Assembly (NCBI RefSeq): GCF_004801315.1 | Contig: NZ_SSNW01000018.1 | Coordinates: forward strand, 1-64,000 | DNA length: 64,000 nt | Reading direction: 5' to 3' | Origin: Deinococcus sp. Arct2-2 | GTDB taxonomy: Bacteria > Deinococcota > Deinococci > Deinococcales > Deinococcaceae | Shown here: positions 43,206-53,047 of the stretch, piece after piece | How the letters are laid out: each line of letters opens with the position of its first letter | Numbering within the stretch: the first letter of the stretch is position 1 | Made by a program: the position numbers and the translations under genes | The notes under the pieces: model-generated | The model's database searches: none | Told to the model about the DNA's origin: nothing | Seen by the model: the letters and a program-made list of their open reading frames with translations, nothing else

Positions 43206-43762
43206 ACGTTCAAGAACTCAGGACGGCCTGTGAGCGCTGGACGCCCTTTGAGGATGCCTCTCCAGCATTGATCACCGCACTGGAGGTATGCCTTGATGAG
43301 CCGAACACTGAACTGGACACGTTGTTCCGCGACGTGGTGTACGCCTTCAACGAAGCATCGGATGGCTTCTGGATCAACTACGCTATCCAGTACGCTCCCC
43401 AAGCCAAAGAGCCGGAAACTGCGTTGGAGTATCTGGAGTACATCGTGGGGCATCCAGAACTCTACGGTGTCTTGGGAGGACGTTTCAGCGCCGCCGCGAG
43501 TACCTTGGGCAAGGTCGCGCCCTATCCAAACGCTGCTTTACGGCAACTGATGACCCAGCCCGAGACCGGGAACGAGGAAGCCGACTTTGATGTGCAGTAT
43601 GCGCGTGCGGCAGCCTTTGGAGCTTACGTCATGACCGCAACCAGCTTTGAGTATGGCCTCGAGGCAGGACGCGCCATCCGGGACAAGGGCGAGCAGCCAA
43701 CGCTGGAGAAAGCCGAAGCCCTGATTCGGGCTTGGCCCGGCTCTTGCGACTCCAAGTCTTAA
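43202..43762 (+). CDS. Hypothetical protein, putative orphan immunity protein (right-arm copy)
   Basis: Identical 186-residue product to 24121-24681; convergent with the response regulator gene ending at 44044. Confidence 0.55.
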   Translation: MNVQELRTACERWTPFEDASPALITALEVCLDEPNTELDTLFRDVVYAFNEASDGFWINYAIQYAPQAKEPETALEYLEYIVGHPELYGVLGGRFSAAASTLGKVAPYPNAALRQLMTQPETGNEEADFDVQYARAAAFGAYVMTATSFEYGLEAGRAIRDKGEQPTLEKAEALIRAWPGSCDSKS

Positions 43763-44043
43763 CTCAGCAGGCCCAACAGTGGGACAACTTGAGGACAGCT
43801 CACCCTGAATTCAGAGCAGTGAGGGCCAATGCTCATGGCGTAAGTGAGGCTGTGGACACTGAATGGCAGTGCAAAAACCTGTGGAGTGAATCAGGATAAA
43901 GGCAACAGGCTTGTGCAACAGGAAAAGGCCGTGTCCATCACTGTTTTCCTCTCGTTGAGAAAGCTTCCCTTTCGCACTGCCCCCCGACTCATTGTTTTCT
44001 CATTCTGAAGGGCGGCATCGGATGCCCTCGCTAGGTTAAGTCC

Positions 44044-44646
44044 TCATAACCAGCCCTTCTCCCGCGCCCGCTTTGCTGCCTCGGCGCGGTTGGCAGCTCC
44101 CAGCTTGCTGATCGCTTCCGACAGGTAGTTTCTGACCGTGCCTTCGGACAGGCCGAGGCCGGCAGCGATGGCGGCGGTCGAGGTGCCGCTCTCGGCTTCG
44201 CGCAGCACTTGCCGTTCTCGCTCGGTCAGGGGGTCAGGGTCGTCCCACGCGCGTTCTGCCAGGGCGGGGGCAATGGCGCGGCCCCCGCCCTGCACCTGGC
44301 GGATGGCCTGTGCAAGCTGGGTGGCGGGCGCGTCCTTGAGCAAATACCCGCGTGCCCCGGCGTCCAGTGCCCGGCGGAGGTAGCCGCTGCGGGCAAAGGT
44401 CGTCACGATGATCACGCGCACGGCGGGGTAGTCTTCGCGCACACGGGCAGCCAGATCCAGCCCGCTCAAGCGCGGCATTTCTATATCGGTCACGAGGACA
44501 TCGGGCAACAGGGTGCGAACCAGTTCCAGCGCCGCCTCGCCGTCGGTGGCCGTGCCCACCACGCTGAGATCGTCTTCCAGAGACAGCAGGGCGGACAGCG
44601 CCCCCAGCACCATCGACTGATCTTCGGCCAGCAAGACGCGGATCAC
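44044..44646 (-). CDS. Response regulator, NarL/DesR type (right-arm copy)
   Basis: Same 200 residues as 23237-23839 (Asp54 receiver, LuxR-type HTH). Start overlaps the kinase stop. Confidence 0.9.
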   Translation of the reverse strand: MIRVLLAEDQSMVLGALSALLSLEDDLSVVGTATDGEAALELVRTLLPDVLVTDIEMPRLSGLDLAARVREDYPAVRVIIVTTFARSGYLRRALDAGARGYLLKDAPATQLAQAIRQVQGGGRAIAPALAERAWDDPDPLTERERQVLREAESGTSTAAIAAGLGLSEGTVRNYLSEAISKLGAANRAEAAKRAREKGWL

Positions 44647-45791
44647 AGGCGCAGTCCGTCTGGCAGAAGGTCGCGTGCAGACTCGTCCGCTTCGGGGCCG
44701 GGCAGGTCGGCGGTCAGGGTCGTGCCCGCTGTGCCGTCGCGGGTCAGGCTGCCGCCCAGCGCCCTCAACCGCTCACGCATCCCGGTCAGGCCGCTGCCTT
44801 CGGGCGTCTGGCCGCCGATGCCGTCATCTTTGATGACCAGTCGGTGACCGCGTGGCGTGGGCGTCAGCGTAATCCTGACCTCGTGGGCGCGGGCGTGGCG
44901 CACTACATTCGTCACCGCCTCGCGCAGCAGCATGGCCGCGCTGGCTTCAGTGCGGGCGGGCAATTCCGGTAGAGCCTCGGTCACGGTCAGGCGCACGCCC
45001 GCCGCGTCCAGCGCCACCTTGGCACGGGCCAGTTCGGCATTCAGGCCGCTGCCCCGGTAGCCCTGCACGGCGGCCCTCACCTCGGTCAGGGCGTCTCTGC
45101 TGATGCGCTCCACTTCGCGGATTTCCTGTGCGGCGCGGGACGGATCGCGCTCTGTCAGGCGGGCGGCCAACTCGCTTTTCAGCACGATCACGCTGAGGGT
45201 GTGGCCCAGTAGATCATGCAGGTCGCGGGCAATCCGTTCGCGTTCGGCGTCGGCGGCCAGGCGCTCGTTTTCGCGCTGCACCTGCGCCAGCCGTGCACCC
45301 GCGACGCGCTGGGCATAACTGGCGTGGTTGGCATAGGCCGCCACCAGGGTAAACAGCAGGTTGGGGGCCAGCCACCACAGGTCGTCGGGGCGGTACGTGC
45401 CTGTCCAGAAGGGCCACACCATCACCGTCATGTTCAGGAAGGCCAGCCAGAACGCGGTGCCTGTGCGCCCCTGAAATCCGATCATGCTGGCCCCGTAGAT
45501 CAGGAATGTGGTGGCCGTTCCCCCGATCACCGGAAGCAGCACGAAATAGCTGGCCAGCGACAAGGCCCAGCCTACCACTGCCCAGGATTGCTGCACCTGT
45601 GCGCTGCGGAGGCCGGGCCAGAAGACCCGCAAATACAGAACGATGAACCCGGTGATCAGGGCCAGAAACAGGGCCACCTGTAGCGGGCTGCGCGGCACTT
45701 CCCAGAAGCTGCCCAGCGGGAAGACCAGAAACCCCAGCCAGATCAGCGGGAAAAAATCCCAGATGTTGAGGCGGCGAGAGCGGGTAGCCAT
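44643..45791 (-). CDS. Sensor histidine kinase, NarL/DesK type (right-arm copy)
   Basis: Same 382 residues as 22092-23240, phospho-acceptor His192 retained. It lies 2 bp after the DUF1349 gene. Confidence 0.88.
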   Translation of the reverse strand: MATRSRRLNIWDFFPLIWLGFLVFPLGSFWEVPRSPLQVALFLALITGFIVLYLRVFWPGLRSAQVQQSWAVVGWALSLASYFVLLPVIGGTATTFLIYGASMIGFQGRTGTAFWLAFLNMTVMVWPFWTGTYRPDDLWWLAPNLLFTLVAAYANHASYAQRVAGARLAQVQRENERLAADAERERIARDLHDLLGHTLSVIVLKSELAARLTERDPSRAAQEIREVERISRDALTEVRAAVQGYRGSGLNAELARAKVALDAAGVRLTVTEALPELPARTEASAAMLLREAVTNVVRHARAHEVRITLTPTPRGHRLVIKDDGIGGQTPEGSGLTGMRERLRALGGSLTRDGTAGTTLTADLPGPEADESARDLLPDGLRL

Positions 45792-45793
45792 AG

Positions 45794-46447
45794 TCAGGGT
45801 TGGGTGAGTTCGTGGAGAGAACGGGCATCGGAAGGGGTGAGGGTAAACTGATCGAAGGTCGCCTGAAATCCGGCCCGCTGTGGGCTACAGGCCATCACGC
45901 CCACCCGGACTGGCAGAGTCGGCGGAAAATAGGCCAGTCTGAGCAATGTCCAGGCGGTGGGGGCAGGCGCAGATTCCGTGGAGTCTGGACGGGCATGGAC
46001 GATCACAGCGTCGGCCCGCCGGATCACCCGGAACCAAACGGCGGCGTGGGCCTCGGCAGGCATCACACTCCAGTCTGAAAAATCGCGGGTCAGGACGGCG
46101 CTCCATTGCTGCCGCTGCTGCCCGTTCTGCTCCACGTACTCCACGCCTGCTTTGAGCCAGTGGGTATCGTCGGCCCACACCATCAGGCCCGCCTGATCGT
46201 ACAATTGCAGGTATTCGCCGCGCACGCGCACACAAGCCGTAAATTCTGAGGGCGCTGCTTGCAGCAGGGCATGACCGTTGCTGTGCGTAAACCCGTAATG
46301 GGTGGCCTGCCAAAAATCCGTCTGGTCGCCCGTGCGTACCTCTAACGCTCCGTCTGCCGTCACTTGGGCCTGCGGCGGCGCGTGCTGCCAGCTCATGCCT
46401 GACCAAGGCGTCTGGAGCACGTCGGTGGCTGGAAGTCCATCTAACAT
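45794..46447 (-). CDS. DUF1349 domain-containing protein (right-arm copy)
   Basis: Same 217 residues as 21436-22089, with the strong AAAGGAGG ahead of the start. Confidence 0.82.
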   Translation of the reverse strand: MLDGLPATDVLQTPWSGMSWQHAPPQAQVTADGALEVRTGDQTDFWQATHYGFTHSNGHALLQAAPSEFTACVRVRGEYLQLYDQAGLMVWADDTHWLKAGVEYVEQNGQQRQQWSAVLTRDFSDWSVMPAEAHAAVWFRVIRRADAVIVHARPDSTESAPAPTAWTLLRLAYFPPTLPVRVGVMACSPQRAGFQATFDQFTLTPSDARSLHELTQP

Positions 46448-46493
46448 AGGAAAAGTATCCTCCTTTCTTCAGAGCGTTTTTGCCTTTTACGTA

Positions 46494-46610
46494 TTGATCC
46501 TGATTGGGCTGAGCAACCCCCAGTTGGCTTCGCAGCCAGCCCTTGTCCTCCCCTTAAGGGGGGTTTTGTTGCCCAGCCTTCAAAGACTTGGCAACCTAGG
46601 CAAGGATCAA
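46494..46610 (-). ncRNA. Folded intergenic RNA element (right-arm copy)
   Basis: Reverse complement of 21273-21389, with all nested stems and the GNRA-loop hairpin (46525-46538) preserved. Confidence 0.45.
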
Positions 46611-46675
46611 GAACAGAACACCACTGGAAAAACGAGCCAAAAGGCCATTCAGAACGCTGTTCCCACCGCCCCCGC

Positions 46676-47497
46676 TTACTGCCCCCGCGCCTCATCTCGC
46701 TTCATGGCCCACACGGCCACACTGCCGAAGACCAGCGTAAAGCCCGCCAGCCACAGCCAATGCGTCAGGTCGTGAGACGTGTCATGGGCCACGGCGCTCC
46801 AGCCCAACTGCGCGAGGTGATAGCCCGGCAGGTACGGCGCGGCCCGCTGCACCACGTCCGGCAACCCGTCCAGCGGCACGAACAGGCCCGATGCGAACGA
46901 CACCAGCACGCTCAGCACATTGGCCATCACGCTGGCGGCCGCCGGATTGACCAGAAAGCCGATGCACAGGCCCAAGGCGATCAGCGGAACCATGCCCAGG
47001 AGCAGCTTGCCCAGCACCGTGAGGGCCAGACCCAGCGGCAGGGTCACGCCGCCTGCAACGTGCGCGAAGGAGTACAGCAGCGTGAGACTGAGAGCGCTGA
47101 ACAGCAGCGCAGCCAAAATCTTTGCGGCAAAATACAGCGGCGCAGGCAGCGGCGAGGCCCGCAGCAGCCTCAACCAACCGCCCGTGCGCTCTATGGCCAC
47201 CGCTGCCCCGAACGAGAACAGGGCGAGGCTCAGGAGCGCGTAGGTACCGAAACTGACCAGCAGATAGTGGCCCACGTTCACGCCGCTATCGGTGGTTTCG
47301 CGCACGTTGGGCAGACCGAACAGGGCAAACCACAGGATCGGAAAGCCCAGCGTACCGACGGCAAACATGGGATTGCGGGCCATGCGCCGCAGTTCGGCCA
47401 GCACCAGTTGCGCCAGCGCGGGCAGCAGCGGCGCACGGCGGCCAGAGGAAACGGCGAGGCGGGGCAGGGTGGGGGCAGGCGTGCTGGGCGTCGTCAT
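46676..47497 (-). CDS. ABC-2 type transporter permease (right-arm copy)
   Basis: Same 273-residue six-helix protein as 20386-21207; begins 28 bp after the ATPase gene. Confidence 0.87.
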   Translation of the reverse strand: MTTPSTPAPTLPRLAVSSGRRAPLLPALAQLVLAELRRMARNPMFAVGTLGFPILWFALFGLPNVRETTDSGVNVGHYLLVSFGTYALLSLALFSFGAAVAIERTGGWLRLLRASPLPAPLYFAAKILAALLFSALSLTLLYSFAHVAGGVTLPLGLALTVLGKLLLGMVPLIALGLCIGFLVNPAAASVMANVLSVLVSFASGLFVPLDGLPDVVQRAAPYLPGYHLAQLGWSAVAHDTSHDLTHWLWLAGFTLVFGSVAVWAMKRDEARGQ

Positions 47498-47525
47498 GGG
47501 TCCAACCTCCGGGGCAATGAGGGAA

Positions 47526-48446
47526 TCAGGCTTTCAGGGCGTCGGGTGCGGTCAAGCTCAGGAAGGCGTCTTCGAGGCTGGCCCGGCTGACTTCCAGCTC
47601 CCGGAAGGTCACCCCTGCGTGGACCAGGGTCACCAACAGGGCTTCGGGTTCGCGGGTCCGCAGGGTGGCGCGGCCCGCTCCGTCCACCTCGGCGCTGTCG
47701 ACTCCGGGCAGCGCCTGCAACTCGGCCAGCACGAGGTTGGAAGAAAAACGCACCCGCCCCGCCGCCACGCCGGAGCGCAGGCTGGCGGGGGTGCCGTCGG
47801 CCAGCAGGGTTCCGGCGTTCATGACCACCACGCGGTCGGCGGTGCGCTCGGCTTCCTCCAGATAGTGGGTGGTCAGCAAGATGGTGCGGCCTTCCCGTTT
47901 CAGGCCGTCTACAGCGTGCCAGAAGGCGAGCCGGCTTCCGGCATCCATGCCGGTGGTCGGTTCATCCAGAAACAGCACTTGCGGGTTGCCCACCACTGCC
48001 AACGCGAAAGCGAGTCGCCGGGCCTGTCCGCCGCTCAACGCCCCGGCCCGCCGCGTGGCGACGCTGTGCAGGTCGGCCAATTCCAGCGCGGTGTCTACGC
48101 TGAGGGGTGCGGGATAGAGGCGGGCAAACAGCGTGACCGCCTCACGCACCGTGAGGGCCTGCGGGATGGCACTTTCCTGCGGCATGGACCCGGTGACGGT
48201 GCGTCCGCCCCCCGCTGCCGGGTTGCCGCCCAGCACCCGCACCACGCCCGCCGTGGGCCGCGCCAGCCCCAGCATCAGGCTGATGGCAGTGGTTTTGCCC
48301 GCGCCGTTGGGGCCGAGCAGCGCGGTCAGTTCTCCGGCCCGGATGCCCAGGGTCAGGCCGCGCAGGGCCTCCACGGAGCCGAAGCGTTTACTCACGCCCA
48401 CCAGTTCGACGGCGGGCGGAGGAGCGGCAGAGGCTGAATGGGTCAT
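47526..48446 (-). CDS. ABC transporter ATP-binding protein (right-arm copy)
   Basis: Same 306 residues as 19437-20357; Walker A, LSGGQ and Walker B all intact. Confidence 0.9.
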   Translation of the reverse strand: MTHSASAAPPPAVELVGVSKRFGSVEALRGLTLGIRAGELTALLGPNGAGKTTAISLMLGLARPTAGVVRVLGGNPAAGGGRTVTGSMPQESAIPQALTVREAVTLFARLYPAPLSVDTALELADLHSVATRRAGALSGGQARRLAFALAVVGNPQVLFLDEPTTGMDAGSRLAFWHAVDGLKREGRTILLTTHYLEEAERTADRVVVMNAGTLLADGTPASLRSGVAAGRVRFSSNLVLAELQALPGVDSAEVDGAGRATLRTREPEALLVTLVHAGVTFRELEVSRASLEDAFLSLTAPDALKA

Positions 48447-48504
48447 GCCCCCAGAGTGCGCGGTGTGACGGGCCGCTCCCAGTGCCTTGCGTCAGGGCGG
48501 CAAC

Positions 48505-48518
48505 ATGACAGGTGTCAT
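48505..48518. promoter_or_regulatory. Candidate operator ATGACA-CC-TGTCAT (right-arm copy)
   Basis: Same dyad (GG spacer as written on the plus strand), about 65 bp upstream of the ATPase start at 48446. Confidence 0.4.
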
Positions 48519-48558
48519 ATGCGGCGCTGTTGCCTCAGCTCTTATACGCGTCACGGCC

Positions 48559-48813
48559 TCAATCGCCTGAAACTCCTCGCGAAGGGTTTGAGTGCCCTTC
48601 CAGCTCTCCTGCGGGCAGATTGAGGTTGGTTCTTTCATCTTCTGCTCGCCGGTAGAGGCCGCTGAGGTGTTCGCGGTCGCCGGTTTGCCGCTTGAAGAGG
48701 ACGGCGACGGTTTGGCCCTGTGCAGGCTGCAGTCCTTCGCGTTTCAGGGCGTCAATGGTAGCGAGGTCAGGGGGATGGGTTTGGTGGGAGGTGGGGAGTT
48801 TCTCTGTGGGCAT
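48559..48813 (-). CDS. Small hypothetical protein (right-arm copy)
   Basis: 84 codons identical to 19070-19324. It is weakly supported as a gene in either arm. Confidence 0.3.
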   Translation of the reverse strand: MPTEKLPTSHQTHPPDLATIDALKREGLQPAQGQTVAVLFKRQTGDREHLSGLYRRAEDERTNLNLPAGELEGHSNPSRGVSGD

Positions 48814-49051
48814 GAGGGCGCCCTCCCGCCGGCTGGGGCGCGGGCGGGCACACAGTAGCCCTCCGTTTAGGTCTGCCAATCCTCCACTGGAGAGACAGCG
48901 GTCTGGTACTGCTCAAACACCCACTGTTCCGCCGCCCTCCGGGTCATGGTACAACTCTACTTCTAGGACACGTTCCAGGGCCGATGAAATCGACGTTCTT
49001 CCCACCTGATGATCAGAGGGGTCAGGTAACACACAGACGGTACGAGCCCGG

Positions 49052-49059
49052 TGTATACA
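49052..49059. promoter_or_regulatory. Possible operator TGTATACA (right-arm copy)
   Basis: Same 8-bp palindrome, about 60 bp before the flavoprotein start at 49117. Confidence 0.2.
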
Positions 49060-49116
49060 AAAACGCACATCATGGAGTCAGGCCAGATGAGGACTTGCCA
49101 AGGGAGTACGGCGCAG

Positions 49117-50391
49117 ATGACCAAGCAAACCAATTGGGGAGGCAACTACACCTACCGCGCCGCGCGGTGGCACCATCCCCATACCGTTGAGGAGGTTCAA
49201 GATGTGGTGCGCCGCTCAGCACAGGTTCGGGTCTTAGGGACACGCCACTCCTTCAACGGAATCGCGGACACACCCGAAGACCTCATCTCCCTCAAACACC
49301 TGAACCGCGTCCTCGCGCTTGACGAAGGACAACAGACGGTCACGGTGGAGGGCGGCGTGCGGTACGGGGAACTGTGCCGATATCTCGACGAGCGCGGCTG
49401 GGCACTGCACAACCTCGCCTCCCTGCCCCACCTTTCTGTGGCCGGCGCGTGCGCGACCGGCACCCACGGCTCCGGAAACCGCTCGCCAGGCCTGGCCGCC
49501 GCTGTGACGGCGATGAGCCTCGTCACAGCGGGTGGGCATGTGACCACCGTTTCGCGAGAGCAGGAGGGAGCGTCCTTTGAGGGCATGGTGGTAGGGCTGG
49601 GTGCCCTCGGAGTGGTGACCAGCCTCACATTGAAGGTCGAGCCCAGCTACCTGATGCGGCAGGACGTGTACGAACATCTGCCTCTGACGCAGCTCATCCA
49701 GCGTTTTGATCAGATCACCGGAAGCGCCGAGAGCGTGAGTCTCTTCACCGACTGGCGTGAGCCCCACGTTCAACAGGTGTGGCTCAAGCGCCGCGTTTCC
49801 CCGCAAGACACGTTCAAGCCTGATGCGGAATGGTTCGGGGCGACGCTGGCACAGCGCCACCTTCACCCGATTCACCATCTCTCGGCGGCGCCCTGCAATC
49901 AACAGCTCGGCATCCCAGGGCCCTGGTTTGACCGCCTGCCCCATTTCCGCGCCGCCCATACGCCCAGCAGCGGCCAGGAAGTGCAGAGCGAATACGTCCT
50001 GCCCCGTACGCACGCTCCCGCCGCCTTGTACGCCCTATCTGCGCTGGGAAAACGGCTGGCCCCCGTTCTCCTGATCTCGGAGGTACGAACCATCTCTGCC
50101 GACGAACTCTGGCTCAGCCCGTGTTACCACCAGGACAGCGTGAGCGTCCACTTCACCTGGCACCCAGATGAGCGGGCCGTGCGGGCCCTGCTGCCTGAGA
50201 TCGAAAGAGAACTCGCGCCGTTCGGACCACGTCCGCACTGGGGGAAGGTCTTTACCCTGCCGCCTGCCCGGTTGGAGCACCTCTATCCGCGCCTGCCGGA
50301 CTTCCGGCGACTGGTGACGACGTGGGATCCGGGAGGCAAGTTCCGTAACGACTTTTTGAACGCTTATGTGTTCGGGAACTCTTGCAAATGA
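49117..50391 (+). CDS. FAD-binding oxidase, alditol oxidase-like (right-arm copy)
   Basis: 424 residues as at 17492-18766, with His44 and the GTHGSG cofactor loop. The broken isomerase overlaps its end from 50366. Confidence 0.83.
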   Translation: MTKQTNWGGNYTYRAARWHHPHTVEEVQDVVRRSAQVRVLGTRHSFNGIADTPEDLISLKHLNRVLALDEGQQTVTVEGGVRYGELCRYLDERGWALHNLASLPHLSVAGACATGTHGSGNRSPGLAAAVTAMSLVTAGGHVTTVSREQEGASFEGMVVGLGALGVVTSLTLKVEPSYLMRQDVYEHLPLTQLIQRFDQITGSAESVSLFTDWREPHVQQVWLKRRVSPQDTFKPDAEWFGATLAQRHLHPIHHLSAAPCNQQLGIPGPWFDRLPHFRAAHTPSSGQEVQSEYVLPRTHAPAALYALSALGKRLAPVLLISEVRTISADELWLSPCYHQDSVSVHFTWHPDERAVRALLPEIERELAPFGPRPHWGKVFTLPPARLEHLYPRLPDFRRLVTTWDPGGKFRNDFLNAYVFGNSCK

Positions 50392-50745
50392 TGGTGAGGA
50401 CTGGTTGAGGTTTGCCGACCGCCTGCAAGACGCGGCCATCAGGGCCAAGCAGGCCGGCCTCCGCGTCGCGTATCACAATCACGACCATGAGCTGAGTGAC
50501 CATGTGAACGGGCAATCAGTGCTGGACGCTCTGCTTGACCGCGCACCAAATGTGCTGGCAGAGATTGACGTGGCCTGGGTGGAGGCAAGGGAGCCAGCAG
50601 GCTGGGACGTATCTGAACCGCTACGCGGGTCGAGGGCGCGGGAGTCGAGTGGTTGCTCTTGGAGCAAGACCACTGTACGGGCGAGCCCTTCGGCAGTGCG
50701 GTGCAGAGCCTCGCCTGGCTGCGGCAACAGCCGGCGACCCCCTGA
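50366..50745 (+). pseudogene. Sugar phosphate isomerase fragment (right-arm copy)
   Basis: Counterpart of 17138-17517; VAYHNHDHEL in one frame and GVEWLLLEQDHCTGEPFGSA in another, ending TGA 50743-50745. Confidence 0.7.
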
Positions 50746-51104
50746 CAAATGGCGCGTGGAATTCCGCGCACACCAGCATCCTGCTGCCGTTGACCCTGCC
50801 GGGTGAGGGCGGAACCTTGACGCCACGCACATGACGGTTGCCGACCGGCTCTTGAGGGTACCCGGATCGCTGTGCAGCGCGTTGGCGTGGATAGCCCGGG
50901 TCGGGGTGGAAGATCAGCGTCAGACCGACAACCTGGGGCGACTCATCAGAAGTCAGCTGCGCACCCGTGAGATGGCGCTCAGTGAGGCCGTGCGGTGGAG
51001 CGGGGACGCCTTCTGGCTACCTGCAGCTCCTCGGTGTACCATGCTCGCCCACTGGAACGCCAATTCCTCGAAGTGTCAGGTGCCGAACAGGCGAACAGAC
51101 GTTT
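50746..51104. other. Convergent intergenic region (right-arm copy)
   Basis: Counterpart of 16779-17137; contains the unrecognised frame from ATG 50831 and no known gene. Confidence 0.3.
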
Positions 51105-52229
51105 TCAGACTTGAATATCGGTCGGGCCCTGCGGCATCCGTTTGAACCGTTCGTACCGGAGCGGCGAGAGATCGATAAACGGCGTCTCGCCCACAGCTTC
51201 CTGCGCGATCACGCGGGCGATAGCGGCCGCGTGCATCACCCCGTGTCCAGAGAAACCGCAGGCATTCAGCCACCCGTCTCCTCCCGGCATCCGGCCCACG
51301 ATGGCCTGATGATCAGGGGTCACCTCGTAATACCCCCACCAGCTGGCACGCCGGTCCAGTGAAGCAGTTCCCAGCCAAGGAAAGCGCTTCATGGCTGCTT
51401 CCAACGTGGGCTCCAACCACTCCCATTCCATGCCTTCTCGCCAGCCCACGTCCGCTGGATCCGCACGGCCCAGGATAATCCGTTCCCCCTCAGAGCGCAG
51501 CCACACACCGCTCTCTAGGTCAAAAATCATCGGCAGTACTCGTGGCAACTTGATCGGCCCCGTGGTGAACACCATCCGCCGGGCCGGCTGAACCGGAATT
51601 TGTAGACCGGCCAACGCGCCCACCTCCCCCGCCCAAGCCCCACTCGCATTGACCAGCAGCGAAGCTTCCACCATTCCCGCTGACGTCGTCAACCGCCAGA
51701 TCTCACCGAACCGCTGGATGCCAGTTACCCTGGTGTCCAACAAGAAGCGTGTGCCAAGCTCCCGGGCGCGGCTCACGTACGCCATCGTCAACCCGTGGGC
51801 GTCCACATGGCCATCTGTGCCGCAATACGTGCACCCTCCCAACCCATCCGGCAGGAATTCGGCATGCACCTGGGCTGCTGTTGGCGTCAGGCGCTCGGTC
51901 GGCACGCCCAACCTCTGCTGAAGCTCCACCCCCAGTTGAGAGCTGGGCCACTGCGCCTCAGGCACCAGCAGCAGGTAGCCGCCTGGGTGGTACCCCGCCT
52001 CTGGCATGCTGGCATACTCCTCAATGCTGTGCTTCGACAAGAGGATGTTGGTCTCCGACGTGAACTGGGCGCGCACACCCGCGGCGCTCTTGCCGGTTGA
52101 TCCGCCCGCCGGACTGCCCTGCTCCAGCACCACGACCTTCAGCCCCCGCTCAGCCAGACGCCACGCGCAGGCCGCCCCAACGATGCCTGCCCCGATCACC
52201 GCCACGTCCCAGCCCATGCCGGTCATCAT
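51105..52229 (-). CDS. FAD-dependent oxidoreductase, DAO superfamily (right-arm copy)
   Basis: 374 residues as at 15654-16778. Last gene of the mirrored catabolic operon. Confidence 0.86.
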   Translation of the reverse strand: MMTGMGWDVAVIGAGIVGAACAWRLAERGLKVVVLEQGSPAGGSTGKSAAGVRAQFTSETNILLSKHSIEEYASMPEAGYHPGGYLLLVPEAQWPSSQLGVELQQRLGVPTERLTPTAAQVHAEFLPDGLGGCTYCGTDGHVDAHGLTMAYVSRARELGTRFLLDTRVTGIQRFGEIWRLTTSAGMVEASLLVNASGAWAGEVGALAGLQIPVQPARRMVFTTGPIKLPRVLPMIFDLESGVWLRSEGERIILGRADPADVGWREGMEWEWLEPTLEAAMKRFPWLGTASLDRRASWWGYYEVTPDHQAIVGRMPGGDGWLNACGFSGHGVMHAAAIARVIAQEAVGETPFIDLSPLRYERFKRMPQGPTDIQV

Positions 52230-53047
52230 GGGAGGTCAGCCTCGACCACAGGAAAGCCCTCCACAGGAAAGGTATCGACGTTCGCGGAGCGCTGCTGCAC
52301 CAGTACGCCGCCGTCCACCGAAACGAACTGACCGGTCACATACGCCGCGTCATCCGACGCCAGAAACAGCGCGGCCCCCGTCATGTCCTCTGCCACGCCG
52401 TAACGCCCCAGTGGCACGGTTTTCTCACGCACCCGGAGTTGCTCCTCCGTCAGGCCGTAGGTATTGATAAATCCCGGCACCACTCCGTTGACCCGGATGC
52501 CGTAAGGCGCCAAGTCCAGGGCCATGGCGCGTGTCATGGCTTCAATCCCGCCCTTCGTGGCGTCGTAGGCAACGTTCCCACGGTGGGCGCGGGTCGCGCC
52601 GCCAGACGAGGTGCTGATGATGACGCCCCTGCGGCGCCGCGCCATCATCTGGGCGGCCCGGTGCGAACACAGGAACACGCTTTTCAGGTTCACCTGGATG
52701 ATTTGGTCCCACCAGCCCTCGTCAGCCTCTAGAAAATGCCGCGTGGTGTCGATCAGGCCGGCGTTGTTGTACAGCACGTCCACGTAACCGAAAGCCGCTT
52801 CGACGCGTGTGAACATGGCGTCCACCTGCACTGCGTCTGAGACATCAGCGGGCACGGCCAAGGCGCGGCCACCCGCCGCCGTGATGCTGTCGACAACGGT
52901 TTGCACCGCGTCTCGACTCAGGTCATTCACGGCCACCTGGGCGCCTTGACGGGCAAACCGCTCGGCCACAGCGCGGCCAATTCCGCCTGCAGCGCCCGTC
53001 ACCAGTACCACACGGTTGTCAAAACGGTTAGAAACAGGGTTCGTCAT
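52226..53047 (-). CDS. SDR family oxidoreductase (right-arm copy)
   Basis: 273 residues as at 14836-15657, catalytic YDATK intact; ATG at 53047 with AAGGAG upstream. Confidence 0.87.
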   Translation of the reverse strand: MTNPVSNRFDNRVVLVTGAAGGIGRAVAERFARQGAQVAVNDLSRDAVQTVVDSITAAGGRALAVPADVSDAVQVDAMFTRVEAAFGYVDVLYNNAGLIDTTRHFLEADEGWWDQIIQVNLKSVFLCSHRAAQMMARRRRGVIISTSSGGATRAHRGNVAYDATKGGIEAMTRAMALDLAPYGIRVNGVVPGFINTYGLTEEQLRVREKTVPLGRYGVAEDMTGAALFLASDDAAYVTGQFVSVDGGVLVQQRSANVDTFPVEGFPVVEADLP